DNA from: CAUZFZ01 sp963579025
Lineage (GTDB): Bacteria > Planctomycetota > Planctomycetia > Planctomycetales > Planctomycetaceae
Assembly (NCBI GenBank): GCA_963579025.1
Contig: CAUZFZ010000073.1
Span: 1 to 46,322, forward strand
Direction of reading: 5' to 3'
Length of the DNA stretch: 46,322 nt
In this document: in pieces, positions 33,169 through 42,399 of the stretch
How positions within the stretch are numbered: position 1 is the first letter of the stretch
Layout of the letters: each line of letters starts with the position of its first letter
The notes under the pieces: model-generated
Database searches by the model: none
The model's input: the letters and a program-made list of their open reading frames with translations, nothing else
What the model was told of the DNA's origin: nothing
Made by a program: the position numbers and the translations under genes

Positions 33169-36100
33169 TCAACTCTCGGAATCCAGATTCAGACATCGCT
33201 GTAGAAAGCCGCGTAGTTCCGGCGCGCCTACCTGTGCCAGTTTCACAAATCGTAGCCGGATCGCCGTTCGTCCATCTTTTGTCTGTGTCGTTTCGTGTTC
33301 CGTCGCAATCTCGGCCATTCTGCCGATGCCCGTCTGATCCGTATCGGGCACGATTGTCATGTCAACTCCGACACGTCGCTTGGTCACAATGACTATGCGG
33401 TCGACCTTTGACGACGGTCGTCGGTAGCGCACGAACTGACGCTCGTTCCACACCACGTCGGCACCGGGCAGCAGTTCGTCCAGCAGCTTGAACAGCGATT
33501 CGAGTACTTCCATTTTCCACTTGGGACGCTTTTCGGCCGGAAAACCCTTCGACTTCAGATGCCACTGACGACCGAGCACCTTCCACGGTGAAACATCCTT
33601 CGGATCGGTCGAGGCCTGTTCCACTCGATTCTGATACGACTCGCGAGCTTCGCTGAGGAACTGCCAGAACTCGGGCGTGTCGATTTCCCTGAGCCAATGA
33701 ACTGAAATCGTGATGTCCTGGAACCCGGCCGGTTTGTTCTTCACGCGGACACGTTCCGACCGTCCGTAAACCGGAATCTCGTCGATGTCGTCAATCGACT
33801 TCAGGGCCAGTCGCGCTGCCAGGTCGGCCGCATCAAATCGCTTCTTTTCGACGCGGAAGTTCAGCTTGAGAAGCCACTCGTCCCGAGTGAGAGCGTGCAG
33901 GAACCAGCCGAGTCGCTGATCTTCGCCGGTGACTTCGACGGTTGAGGGATCATTCCAGATGGTTTTGAGGCTGAGGGCCGAGAGCTGAGGGCTGAGGGCT
34001 TCTGTGCCGACCTGCTTCAACAGGTCACTACCCCGCATGAGGGCGGCTTTCTTTGTGGCTCGCTTTCTGCCGGCCGCCTTCTTGCGTGCCGTCTTCTTAC
34101 GACCCTTCGGTGTTGTCTGCTCGACGGCCGTCAGTCCGCCCTCGTTGTTTTCAAGGAACTCGACGATTCGCTCCAGCGCCGCACCTTCCCAGCGGCAGGG
34201 TTTGCCACTGTGTGCGATGCGTCCCTGAATGTGCCATTGCCGCCCGTCGACTTCCCACGGCATCTTTGTTTCTTTGCCGACATCCGCGAGCGTCAGGTCA
34301 CCGGACCGCTTCTTGCCTTCCGCCTGGGCATCAAATGCCGCACGTTCACCTCGCGTGCCGTCAGCCAGCACGGACGCCAGTTGCTCAGCGGTGTGTGATC
34401 GTTGTGCGTTTTCCGCTCCGGACCTGCCGCTCTCTGCAGCAGCGACAACGTCTTCCGGTGTTCCCTGAGCCACGATCCAGCCGCCGCCACTACCCGCGTC
34501 CGGCCCAAGGTCGATCACCCAGTCGGCTGTTTTAATTACGTCCAGGTTGTGTTCGATCACAACAACGGTGTTGCCGGCCTCAACCAGACTGTTGAGCACC
34601 TTCAGCAGCTTGTCGATGTCGTCAAAGTGCAGGCCGGTGGTCGGTTCGTCCAGAATGAAGATCGTCTGTCCCGTGCTGGGCCGCGCGAGTTCGGCGGCCA
34701 GTTTGACGCGCTGTGCCTCGCCCCCGGAAAGCGTTGTGGCCGACTGCCCCAGTGTGAGGTAGTCGAGTCCGATCGCGCATAGGGTCGACAGTGTCCTGCG
34801 GATGCGCGGGATGTTCTCGAACAGCTCCAGACATGCACCGATCGACATCTGCAGCACGTCGGCCACCGAATGTCCGCGGTACTTCACACCGAGTGTTTCA
34901 CTGTTGTACCGCTGCCCGTTGCACTCATCGCACTCAACCCACACGTCGGGCAGGAAGTGCATTTCGATTCGCTTCTGCCCGTCCCCGTCACAGGCATCGC
35001 AGCGCCCACCGGGTCGGTTAAAGCTGAATCGTCCCGGACGATAGCCGCGGACCTTGGCGTCCGGCAGTCGAGCGAACAGTTCGCGAATCTGATCGAAGAC
35101 ACCCGTGTACGTTCCGGGATTCGATTTGGGCGTATTTCCCAGCGGCTGCTGGTCAACGACGATCGCCTTGTTGACCAGCTCCAACCCGCGCAGCTCGTCG
35201 TACGGCCCCGGTTTCTCGCTCGCCCGATGAAGCTGCCGGACAAGTGCCTTCGCCAGAGTGTCTTCTACCAGCGAACTCTTGCCCGAGCCCGATACGCCGG
35301 TGACGACCGTGAACGTCCCCAGCGGGATCCGCAGATCGACGTTACGCAGGTTGTTTCGCCGCGCGCCGATCAGCTCCAGCCAGCCGCCGCCGGGAGGGAG
35401 GGAGAGGTGAGGAGTGGGGGAGACGGGGAGAGGGGGAGTCGCCTTTCGACTCGCTCTCTTCTTTTTTGACTGACTTCCGTTCGCGCCACTTTCCGTGCTC
35501 CCCAACCTTCTTTGTTCGGGAATCACGATTTGTCGTTTGCCACCAAGGAACTCGCCGGTCAGCGATTTCATGCGTCGCGTGATCTGGGCGGGTGTGCCCT
35601 GTTCGGTGATCGTTCCGCCGAATCGGCCCGCGCCGGGACCAAAGTCGTAGACCCGGTCGGCTGCCTTGATCACTTCGCGATCGTGTTCGACCAGGATCAG
35701 TGTGTTTCCCAGATCGCGCAGTCGCCTGAGCGCACCGATCAGTCGGGTGTTGTCACGCGGATGCAGACCGATTGTCGGTTCGTCAAGAACGTACAGAACA
35801 CCGGTCAGCGCGCGCCCGATCTGACCGGCCAGACGGATACGCTGTGTCTCACCGCCAGACAGTGTGGGCAGAGACCGCGACAGCGTCAGGTATTCCAGGC
35901 CGACCTCGACCAGGAAGGACAATCGGCTGCGGGCTTCTTCCAGTAAATCACCTGCCACCTTGCGATCTGAACCGGTCAGGCGAATCTTCTTCAGCAGGCC
36001 GAGCGCCTGCTCGAGCGGCATGTCACATATCTGCTGCAGCGTGACCTTCTGAAAGCGGACATTGGCCGCATCATCCCGCACGCGACTTCCGTCGCACGCC

Positions 36101-39100
36101 GGACACGGAATCTCTCCAACGAGTTCCGCCAGTTGTCGCCGGTGCTGGTACGAAACGCGCGACGCCTCCTGCACAGCAGGGAACAGGCCCTTGTACTGGA
36201 AACGGAAAGATGGCTGAGGGCCAGGAGCTGAGGGCTGAGGACTGGTTTTCTTCCCCTTGCCCCTCGACCCTCGACCCTCGACCTTTCTCACCTCAAACCA
36301 TCGGTCACCGGTGCCGTACAGCACCATGCGTCGGTGCAGCGGATCAAGTTGTGCGAATGGCACGTCCAGTCGAAGTTCCACGGTCTCGGCCATTGCCTGA
36401 AGCATGGACGCAAACAGTGGTAGCGTCGCCGGGTCGGGCCAGACGGCGATGGCGGCGTCCTGCAGTGAACGCTGTGGATCGTCGATCAGCACGCTTAGAT
36501 CGGTGCCCTGCTGGACGCCCAGACCTTCGCAATCGTCACACCAGCCGAGTGGGCTGTTGAACGAGAAATTGTTCGGAGTTAGTTCTTCGAAGCTCCGCCC
36601 GCAGGTTTCACAGGCGCGGAACAGACTGAACGACTCGACCTTCCAGTCGGTCTCGTCGCGCGTGTCATCGACGCTCGCGACACGCATGACTCCGTGTGCC
36701 ATTTCCAGGGCGGCCTCGACCGAGTCTGCAATGCGCGAGCGTTGCCGGCTGCGGACGGTCACGCGGTCAACGACGACCTCGACATTGTGTTTGCGCTTGC
36801 GGTCGATCTCAGGAACTTCTTCGAGTCGATGAGTCGTTCCGTCGACCCTCACGCGAGCGAATCCCTGTTCGCGAAGATTCTCCCACAACCGCTCATACTG
36901 ATGGCCGACGCGAACTTCCTGCGGCGCGAGCAACAACAGTTTCGTGCCTTCCTCCAGCGACAACAGTCGTTCGATGACTTCGTCAGTTGTCTGCGTCGCG
37001 ACCGGAGTCTGGCATTCCGGACAATGCTGAGTTCCCAGACGGCACCATAGAATGCGCAGGTAATCGTAAATCTCTGTGACGGTGCCGATGGTTGAGCGCG
37101 GAGTCGCTCCGACCGACTTCTGTTCGATCGCGATGGATGGCTGCAGGCCATGAATGTGCTCGACGCGGGGCTTGGGCATTTGTCCCAGAAATTGCCGAGC
37201 GTAGGCCGACAGTGACTCGACGTATCGTCGTTGACCCTCGGCGTACAACGTGTCCATGGCGAGTGACGTCTTGCCGCTGCCGCTGGGACCGCAGAAGACG
37301 TTCATCTTTTCACGCGGGATTGTCACGTCGACTCGCTGCAGGTTGTGCTGGGCGGCTCCCCGCACGGTGATTTCTGAGGATTGAGGGCTGCGGGCTGCGT
37401 TGCGAAGGGATTCTTCGTTTTTCCCCTTAGCCCTCAACCCTCGACCCTTGGCCCCTCCCAGCGCGTCCCGCAACGCTGCCCCTGTATGCGACTCCGGACA
37501 CGCCGCAATCTCCTCCGGCGTTCCGCAGGCGACGATCGTACCGCCGCCGGCTCCGCCTTCGGGGCCGAGGTCGATCAGCCAGTCGGCCGTCTTGATGACG
37601 TCGACGTTGTGTTCGACGACCAGCACCGTGTTGCCTGCTTCAGCAAATCCGTGCAGAACTTCCAGCAGTTTTTCGACATCCGCGAAATGCAGACCGGTTG
37701 TCGGTTCGTCGAGCAGATAGATCGTCGAGCCTGTCGATCGTTTGCCGAGTTCCCGCGCCAGCTTGATGCGCTGCGCTTCGCCGCCGGACAGCGTTGGCGA
37801 CGGCTGTCCGAGCTTCAGGTAGTCGAGCCCGACGTCATGCAGTGTCTGCAGCAGCCTGTAAATCTTTGGAATATTCGCGAAGTGCTCGAGTGCTTCCTGC
37901 ACATCCATGTTGAGCACTTCCGCGATGTTCTTGCCTTTGAAACGAACCTCCAGAGTTTCGTGATGAAAGCGGCGTGCGTTGCACACCGGGCACGTCACCC
38001 AGATGTCGGCGAGGAAATCCATTTCGAGCTTTGTCGCGCCATGACCCTCGCAGTGCTCGCAGCGGCCGCCGCTGACGTTGAAGCTGAAGCGGCCTGGTTT
38101 GTAGCCTCGAATCTTCGAGTCCGGCAGCTTCGAATAGAGGTCGCGGATCAGATCGAACAACTTGACGTACGTTGCCGGGTTCGACCGCGGGGTGCGGCCG
38201 ATGGGCGATTGATCGATGTCGATCGCCTTGTCGACATGCTGCAGTCCGTTGATTCGTTTGTGCTGGCCCGGCGTGCCTTTGCCGCCGTTGACGTCGCGGT
38301 TGAGCGTCTGCCACAGAATGTCATTAACGAGCGAACTCTTGCCCGACCCACTGACGCCCGTCACGCAGATAAACAGTCCCACCGGGAACTCGACATCGAC
38401 TCCGGTGAGGTTGTGATGAGTCGCGCCGCGGATCGTGATCTTCTTCTTAGCATCGGGCTGACGCCGCTGTTCGGGGACGGCGATCTGTTTGCGACCTGAC
38501 AGGTACTGCCCGGTGAGACTCTTTTTTGATTTCTTCACGTCCGCCAGCGAACCGGCGACAACGACTTCACCGCCGCGTACGCCGGGGCCGGGACCAAAGT
38601 CGATGATGTGGTCGGCCGCCTGCATGGTTTCTTCGTCATGCTCGACAACGATCACCGTGTTGCCCTGATCTCGCAGGTCGCACAGAGACTCGAGCAGCAT
38701 GCGGTTGTCGCGCGGGTGCAGTCCGATCGACGGTTCGTCCAAAATGTAAACGACGTCCACCAGTCCGCAGCCAATCTGACCAGCGAGTCGGATGCGCTGA
38801 CTCTCGCCACCGGACAGTGTCGGCGCTGTGCGTTCCAGAGTCAGGTAGTTGAGTCCACATCGCAGCAGAAACCCCAGCCGACCGCGAATCTCCTTGACCG
38901 CCTCTTCGGCAATGAACTGCTGCGTTTCTGTCAGCTCAAGCGAATCGAAGAACGCGGCGGCGGATGCGATATCGAGCCGACAAACGTCGGGAAGCGTGAG
39001 GGCGGAGGGCGGAGGGCGGCGAGCGGAGGAGCGGGCGGTTCGTGTCGGGGCCGTTGCCACTCCGCTCAACGTCACCGCCGTTGCCTGCCGATTCAGCCGG

Positions 39101-40449
39101 TCGCCTTTGCAACTTGAGCAGTCCACGAACCGCATGTGTTTCTCAAGCTGCCTGCGACGCATGGGGTTGTTTGTCTTGCGATAGCCTTCGAGGAGTTCAG
39201 GGATGAACCCGTCGAATGTGCCGCCGTGTTTCCAGATGCCGCCGCGGTATCGCCATTCATACGTAATGTGCCGGCCGCCCAGTCCGTACAGGAAAAGCTG
39301 CTTTGTCTCGTCCGCGAGCTTTGCCCACGGTGTCTTAAGGACCGCGTCGTCATCGAGGCCGAGGTCTGTCTCGATCGCCCGGCCAACACCCTGATAGATG
39401 TGCCTCCGCCAGCGACCGATACCCTTGATCGCGCCGAGAATCGCGAGCGCTCCCGTCCAGAGCGATTTTTTCTCATCGACGACGAGTGATTCGAGCACAA
39501 ACTCGAATCGCTCTCCCAGGCCGTTGCAGTCCAGACACATCCCCTGCGGACTGTTGAAACTGAAGAGCTGCGGTGACGGCGGTTCGAAGCTGATGCCGCA
39601 TGAAGTGCAGGCGAAGTCAGAAGAAAGGATGAAGGATGAAGCCGGAAGGATGAAGTTCTGACCGTCCGGGTCTTCATCCTTCATCCTTCCGCCTTCATCC
39701 TTCAACACAACCAGGTTGCCATTCCCCAGCTTCAGCGCCTGCTCGACGGCTTCGGTCAGCCGTGTGCGCGAGGCCTTGCCGGCCACCAGGCGATCCACGA
39801 CGACCTCGATGTTGTGCCGCATCTGGCGATCGAGTTTCAGGTCGTCGGCCAGCGGGACGATTTTTCCGTCCACACGAGCCCTCACGAAGCCCTGTTTCAG
39901 CAGGTCCTCGAACAGGTCGCGGTACTCACCCTTCTGCCCCTGGATGACTGGCGCGAGGACAGAGAATTTCGTGCCGGCTTCCAGGCGGGCGATCGTGTCG
40001 ATGATCTGTTCGGTCGACTGCGCGGTGATGGGCTGCCCGCACTGGTGGCAGTTCTGTTGTCCGACCCGGGCGTACAACACGCGCAGGTAGTCGTAGATCT
40101 CAGTGATCGTGCCCACGGTGCTGCGTGGATTGCGTCCGCTGGCCTTCTGCTGGATCGAAATCGACGGGGCGAGACCCGTAATCGAATCGACTTCGGGCTT
40201 GGGCATTTGCCCCAGAAACTGCCGCGCGTAGCTGGACAGCGATTCGACGTATCGCCGCTGTCCCTCGGCATACAGTGTGTCGAACGCGAGCGAGCTTTTG
40301 CCGGAACCGCTCACGCCAGTCATGACGATGAGCTGATTCTTCGGCAGCGTCAGCGACACATCTCTGAGGTTATGCTCACGAGCGCCACGAATCACAATTT
40401 CCTGCCGCTCCGACGTGCCCTTCTGCGAGCGAGTTCCTCGACGAGCCAT
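33169..40449 (-). CDS. uvrA: Tandem-fused double UvrA with C-terminal extension
   Basis: About 2426 residues from the ATG at 40449 (frame open to 40515). UvrA is the damage-recognition ATPase of nucleotide excision repair, normally ~940 residues acting as a dimer. Here two full copies lie in one chain: Walker A motifs near residues 46, 700, 1055 and 1718, and L-S-G-G-E signatures near 545, 888, 1534 and 1906. All four ATPase sites look intact, and the Cys pairs of the zinc modules are present in both halves (C-E-H-C...C-P-V-C; C-D-A-C...C-D-E-C). A further ~430 residues (from ~2000) include a W-E-V-D-G-R-Q-W-H-I motif repeated later as W-K-V-L-G-R-Q-W-H-L, and a Lys/Ala-rich histone-H1-like linker. 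Several low-complexity insertions are in frame. Giant UvrAs are known in Planctomycetes. Confidence 0.95.
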   Translation of the reverse strand: MARRGTRSQKGTSERQEIVIRGAREHNLRDVSLTLPKNQLIVMTGVSGSGKSSLAFDTLYAEGQRRYVESLSSYARQFLGQMPKPEVDSITGLAPSISIQQKASGRNPRSTVGTITEIYDYLRVLYARVGQQNCHQCGQPITAQSTEQIIDTIARLEAGTKFSVLAPVIQGQKGEYRDLFEDLLKQGFVRARVDGKIVPLADDLKLDRQMRHNIEVVVDRLVAGKASRTRLTEAVEQALKLGNGNLVVLKDEGGRMKDEDPDGQNFILPASSFILSSDFACTSCGISFEPPSPQLFSFNSPQGMCLDCNGLGERFEFVLESLVVDEKKSLWTGALAILGAIKGIGRWRRHIYQGVGRAIETDLGLDDDAVLKTPWAKLADETKQLFLYGLGGRHITYEWRYRGGIWKHGGTFDGFIPELLEGYRKTNNPMRRRQLEKHMRFVDCSSCKGDRLNRQATAVTLSGVATAPTRTARSSARRPPPSALTLPDVCRLDIASAAAFFDSLELTETQQFIAEEAVKEIRGRLGFLLRCGLNYLTLERTAPTLSGGESQRIRLAGQIGCGLVDVVYILDEPSIGLHPRDNRMLLESLCDLRDQGNTVIVVEHDEETMQAADHIIDFGPGPGVRGGEVVVAGSLADVKKSKKSLTGQYLSGRKQIAVPEQRRQPDAKKKITIRGATHHNLTGVDVEFPVGLFICVTGVSGSGKSSLVNDILWQTLNRDVNGGKGTPGQHKRINGLQHVDKAIDIDQSPIGRTPRSNPATYVKLFDLIRDLYSKLPDSKIRGYKPGRFSFNVSGGRCEHCEGHGATKLEMDFLADIWVTCPVCNARRFHHETLEVRFKGKNIAEVLNMDVQEALEHFANIPKIYRLLQTLHDVGLDYLKLGQPSPTLSGGEAQRIKLARELGKRSTGSTIYLLDEPTTGLHFADVEKLLEVLHGFAEAGNTVLVVEHNVDVIKTADWLIDLGPEGGAGGGTIVACGTPEEIAACPESHTGAALRDALGGAKGRGLRAKGKNEESLRNAARSPQSSEITVRGAAQHNLQRVDVTIPREKMNVFCGPSGSGKTSLAMDTLYAEGQRRYVESLSAYARQFLGQMPKPRVEHIHGLQPSIAIEQKSVGATPRSTIGTVTEIYDYLRILWCRLGTQHCPECQTPVATQTTDEVIERLLSLEEGTKLLLLAPQEVRVGHQYERLWENLREQGFARVRVDGTTHRLEEVPEIDRKRKHNVEVVVDRVTVRSRQRSRIADSVEAALEMAHGVMRVASVDDTRDETDWKVESFSLFRACETCGRSFEELTPNNFSFNSPLGWCDDCEGLGVQQGTDLSVLIDDPQRSLQDAAIAVWPDPATLPLFASMLQAMAETVELRLDVPFAQLDPLHRRMVLYGTGDRWFEVRKVEGRGSRGKGKKTSPQPSAPGPQPSFRFQYKGLFPAVQEASRVSYQHRRQLAELVGEIPCPACDGSRVRDDAANVRFQKVTLQQICDMPLEQALGLLKKIRLTGSDRKVAGDLLEEARSRLSFLVEVGLEYLTLSRSLPTLSGGETQRIRLAGQIGRALTGVLYVLDEPTIGLHPRDNTRLIGALRRLRDLGNTLILVEHDREVIKAADRVYDFGPGAGRFGGTITEQGTPAQITRRMKSLTGEFLGGKRQIVIPEQRRLGSTESGANGSQSKKKRASRKATPPLPVSPTPHLSLPPGGGWLELIGARRNNLRNVDLRIPLGTFTVVTGVSGSGKSSLVEDTLAKALVRQLHRASEKPGPYDELRGLELVNKAIVVDQQPLGNTPKSNPGTYTGVFDQIRELFARLPDAKVRGYRPGRFSFNRPGGRCDACDGDGQKRIEMHFLPDVWVECDECNGQRYNSETLGVKYRGHSVADVLQMSIGACLELFENIPRIRRTLSTLCAIGLDYLTLGQSATTLSGGEAQRVKLAAELARPSTGQTIFILDEPTTGLHFDDIDKLLKVLNSLVEAGNTVVVIEHNLDVIKTADWVIDLGPDAGSGGGWIVAQGTPEDVVAAAESGRSGAENAQRSHTAEQLASVLADGTRGERAAFDAQAEGKKRSGDLTLADVGKETKMPWEVDGRQWHIQGRIAHSGKPCRWEGAALERIVEFLENNEGGLTAVEQTTPKGRKKTARKKAAGRKRATKKAALMRGSDLLKQVGTEALSPQLSALSLKTIWNDPSTVEVTGEDQRLGWFLHALTRDEWLLKLNFRVEKKRFDAADLAARLALKSIDDIDEIPVYGRSERVRVKNKPAGFQDITISVHWLREIDTPEFWQFLSEARESYQNRVEQASTDPKDVSPWKVLGRQWHLKSKGFPAEKRPKWKMEVLESLFKLLDELLPGADVVWNERQFVRYRRPSSKVDRIVIVTKRRVGVDMTIVPDTDQTGIGRMAEIATEHETTQTKDGRTAIRLRFVKLAQVGAPELRGFLQRCLNLDSES
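33966..34004. repeat. In-frame GGGCTGAG-type repeat in uvrA (linker to C-terminal domain)
   Basis: Repeats of CTGAGGGC(C/T)GAG; on the coding strand it gives A-L-S-P-Q-L-S-A-L-S-L. Length keeps the frame. Confidence 0.75.
35398..35447. repeat. In-frame G-rich repeat in uvrA
   Basis: Purine-rich GGAGAGG/GGGGGAG run encoding a Pro/Leu/Ser stretch (P-P-L-P-V-S-P-T-P-H-L-S-L-P-P) just before the fourth ATPase site. Confidence 0.7.
36212..36288. repeat. In-frame GCTGAGG and CCCTCGA repeats in uvrA
   Basis: GCTGAGGG repeats, a spacer, then three CCCTCGA units; encodes V-E-G-R-G-S-R-G-K-G-K-K and S-P-Q-P-S-A-P-G-P-Q-P-S within the second UvrA copy. No frame loss. Confidence 0.8.
37376..37455. repeat. 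In-frame inverted repeat element at the UvrA-UvrA junction
   Basis: TTGAGGGCT (37381) pairs with AGCCCTCAA (37429); with flanking GGGCTGCG and CCCTCGA repeats it codes for the linker K-G-R-G-L-R-A-K-G-K-N-E-E-S-L. Lies exactly between the two fused UvrA copies. Confidence 0.8.
38997..39041. repeat. In-frame GGCGGAGG repeat in uvrA
   Basis: GGGCGGAGGGCGGAGG-type run; encodes A-R-S-S-A-R-R-P-P-P-S-A-L before the first signature motif of the first UvrA copy. Confidence 0.72.
39624..39703. repeat. In-frame palindromic GGATGAA element in uvrA
   Basis: About 31-base inverted arms built of GGATGAA units around a TCTGACCGTCCGGG centre. On the coding strand it gives the inserted peptide E-G-G-R-M-K-D-E-D-P-D-G-Q-N-F-I-L-P. 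The element is a hairpin yet keeps the frame open. Confidence 0.85.
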
Positions 40450-40913
40450 AGACGTAAAATTCTCAGTGGAGTTCTCAGATCGGGTTAAAGGGCGGGAGTA
40501 TAGTTGGACAGCCACACTTTGCGTCGTTTAGAGCCGTTGTCGCTCTTGCCGTGGCGGGAGCTTCCAGCAGCCGTCAGCCGAATGGCTGCGGCTGGAAGTG
40601 CTGGCCACGGCGATCGGCAACCACGCGTTCCGGCCATTCGAAGAATGGTATCGACGAACATGTTGTCAGCGGGATTGATCCGCGCGAACCCACAGATACC
40701 ATTGAGGGCGGCCACCAATCGGGCGAATGCTGAGCTAATTCCGAGACTCAAACCGACCACTACGCCCACAGGATCCCGGTCAGCGGATCGGCTCGGACGT
40801 GTTGCACGCGATCCTCGAACTCCTGCCATGTCCGCAGCATGCACGCGTCCGGAGCCAGCCGCAGCGACATGGTCCATTCCCGGACGTCCGCGGATCGGGC
40901 CGTCGTCGGCTCA
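40450..40913. other. 464-base region upstream of uvrA with a possible gene remnant
   Basis: A minus-strand frame across 40760-40912 has coding character (V-R-E-W-T-M-S-L-R-L-A-P-D-A-C then L-R-T-W-Q-E-F-E-D-R-V), ends at 40760 and has no start of its own because it runs into the TIR gene. It may be the 3' end of a lost gene. The rest, 40450-40759, presumably holds the uvrA promoter; nothing else seen. Confidence 0.4.
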
Positions 40914-41750
40914 TTACAGCAGACCTTCTCGCTTGAGAATGTCATCGAGTCGATGAAAGCAATCGCTAATGCTCCCTTTTCCGAACTGTAGGCGCTGAAC
41001 ACCAGAAACGTTCGAGAATTCGTGACAGCCATCTTCAAGTAACACAATCGCCCTTGTGAATCCCAGCCGTCCTTGAAAGAGTCCAACCTCATGGATTGCG
41101 TTCTCTCTCGCATGGATCGTGTCGTCTTTGTGTTCGTCTTCTGCTGTTAGCACAACAAATGCGAAATCCGCCTTGTCCAACATCTCGCTTAACCGTTCAG
41201 CAACGTGTTTCCCTGCTGGATCGACCCGATTGAATTCTTCGTGTTTCAAGTTCAGCTTATCGGCCAGATAGTCCTTGAGTTCCCGCCACACCAACGAACG
41301 GCCGTGTCCGATGAATACAACTGGCTCAGCATGCTTGATGAGCTTGGCGTCTGCACCTTCAACTAGTTGGTGAGCCTCCTTTCTTGTCGCGTCGAGTCGC
41401 GAAATGGCATCGCCAAGAGAACTGAGAGCGTTTTGTCGCGCCTGTTGCTTTCCGGCCAGATGGCTGATCGCATCCCCGATCTTTTCGAAGACGTCATCAA
41501 GGCAGCCAATACACTTCTGTGCGAATCCGCTATTGATGCGCCCGCCATCGATCGCCTCGCGGAGCATATGCACCCGCGCTGCGAGATTCGCCAAGTCATT
41601 GCGGTATTGGACTAGCTCAGATTCCTTACGAGATAGGAAGCCTCGCAGATTGAGTTGGCGATCTAAAGCAGATGCCTTGATTTGGGCCGAACAGCGCAAG
41701 AACTGCTTCGCGCATAGTTCGTCAAATTGCTGGTGTGCGGAAGTACTCAC
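40914..41750 (-). CDS. TIR-like NADase effector candidate (PF10137-type) with helical N-terminus
   Basis: 278 residues from a GTG at 41750 (AGGTGG five bases upstream; a GTG at 41759 is the alternative). Residues 1-140 are helical and charged, with a Cys-rich bit (C-I-G-C). The C-terminal domain begins V-V-F-I-G-H-G-R-S near 143 and continues with A-F-V-V-L-T-A-E-D-E and A-R-E-N-A-I-H-E-V-G-L-F-Q-G-R-L-G near 213-229, the R-E-N-x-x-x-E-x-G-x-F-x-G-x-L-G pattern of the TIR-like family named CAP12 (its Glu being the likely catalytic residue). Relatives degrade NAD+ in CBASS, Pycsar and other abortive defence systems. No cyclase is adjacent; the N-terminal region would be the sensor. The upstream 134-aa gene is 58 bases away. 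Confidence 0.83.
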   Translation of the reverse strand: MSTSAHQQFDELCAKQFLRCSAQIKASALDRQLNLRGFLSRKESELVQYRNDLANLAARVHMLREAIDGGRINSGFAQKCIGCLDDVFEKIGDAISHLAGKQQARQNALSSLGDAISRLDATRKEAHQLVEGADAKLIKHAEPVVFIGHGRSLVWRELKDYLADKLNLKHEEFNRVDPAGKHVAERLSEMLDKADFAFVVLTAEDEHKDDTIHARENAIHEVGLFQGRLGFTRAIVLLEDGCHEFSNVSGVQRLQFGKGSISDCFHRLDDILKREGLL

Positions 41751-41807
41751 GCCTGCCACCTGCTGGTATTTGCGGACTTAAGCACGGCTCTGCAGGGACA
41801 GTTTGAA

Positions 41808-42212
41808 TCAAGCACACAGAAGAGATTCAAGTAACTCTTCAAGCGACTGCCCACCGAGCACGCCAGTCACCAAATCGGACTTCTCTTCGAGCGAACTGCG
41901 AAACTTGTCCGCATCCACATACTTGCTCGAGTCCAGAACCTGTCGGGCTTCGGTCAAGGCGTCTCGCAGTGATTCGACGACGCATCGCATTGTACTGCCG
42001 ATATCGTCTGGCGTTGTGTAATCCGCCAACTCAGTGAACGCCTGACGACCGGCGAGGCAGACAGCAAGGTCTAAGTCGCGGCATTCATTGGATCTGAACG
42101 CCCCGGCATCAAGCGCAAGCCGATCTTCTGTCTTCTTACGAAGCTTATCGATTTTTTCTTCAAGCTGGCTGATGGCAGGGAACCTCTCATCGCCTAACTC
42201 ATCGTGTGGCAT
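41808..42212 (-). CDS. Helical protein upstream of the TIR-like gene
   Basis: 134 residues from the ATG at 42212 (AGGGG upstream; ATG at 42266 would add 18 residues without a ribosome site). Almost wholly helical: a coiled-coil segment I-S-Q-L-E-E-K-I-D-K-L-R-K-K-T-E near the start, then R-D-L-D-L-A-V-C-L-A-G-R-Q-A-F and L-R-D-A-L-T-E-A-R-Q-V-L. Ends L-E-E-L-L-E-S-L-L-C-A. No family recognised and no catalytic motif. Its position 58 bases before the TIR-like gene on the same strand suggests one operon and a role as sensor, adaptor or inhibitor. Confidence 0.65.
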   Translation of the reverse strand: MPHDELGDERFPAISQLEEKIDKLRKKTEDRLALDAGAFRSNECRDLDLAVCLAGRQAFTELADYTTPDDIGSTMRCVVESLRDALTEARQVLDSSKYVDADKFRSSLEEKSDLVTGVLGGQSLEELLESLLCA

Positions 42213-42399
42213 CCTCGACCCCTGTTCGGCAAGTTCCGTCCCGACAGATGAAGAATTCGACCGCATCGCTTTGAAAACGTGCGGACAATACGCGCGTAAC
42301 CTCAATAAATCAAACAGTTAGCGTGAATTCTCAGAAATCTGCCTCGGCCCGGAATTCTGGCAATTGCTGACATCACTATCGTACAACCTGTTCACTTCC

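Noticed and set aside
33362..36832. Many plus-strand frames opposite uvrA
   Set aside because: All are shadows of the UvrA frame in high-G+C DNA; the minus-strand frame has complete family motifs.
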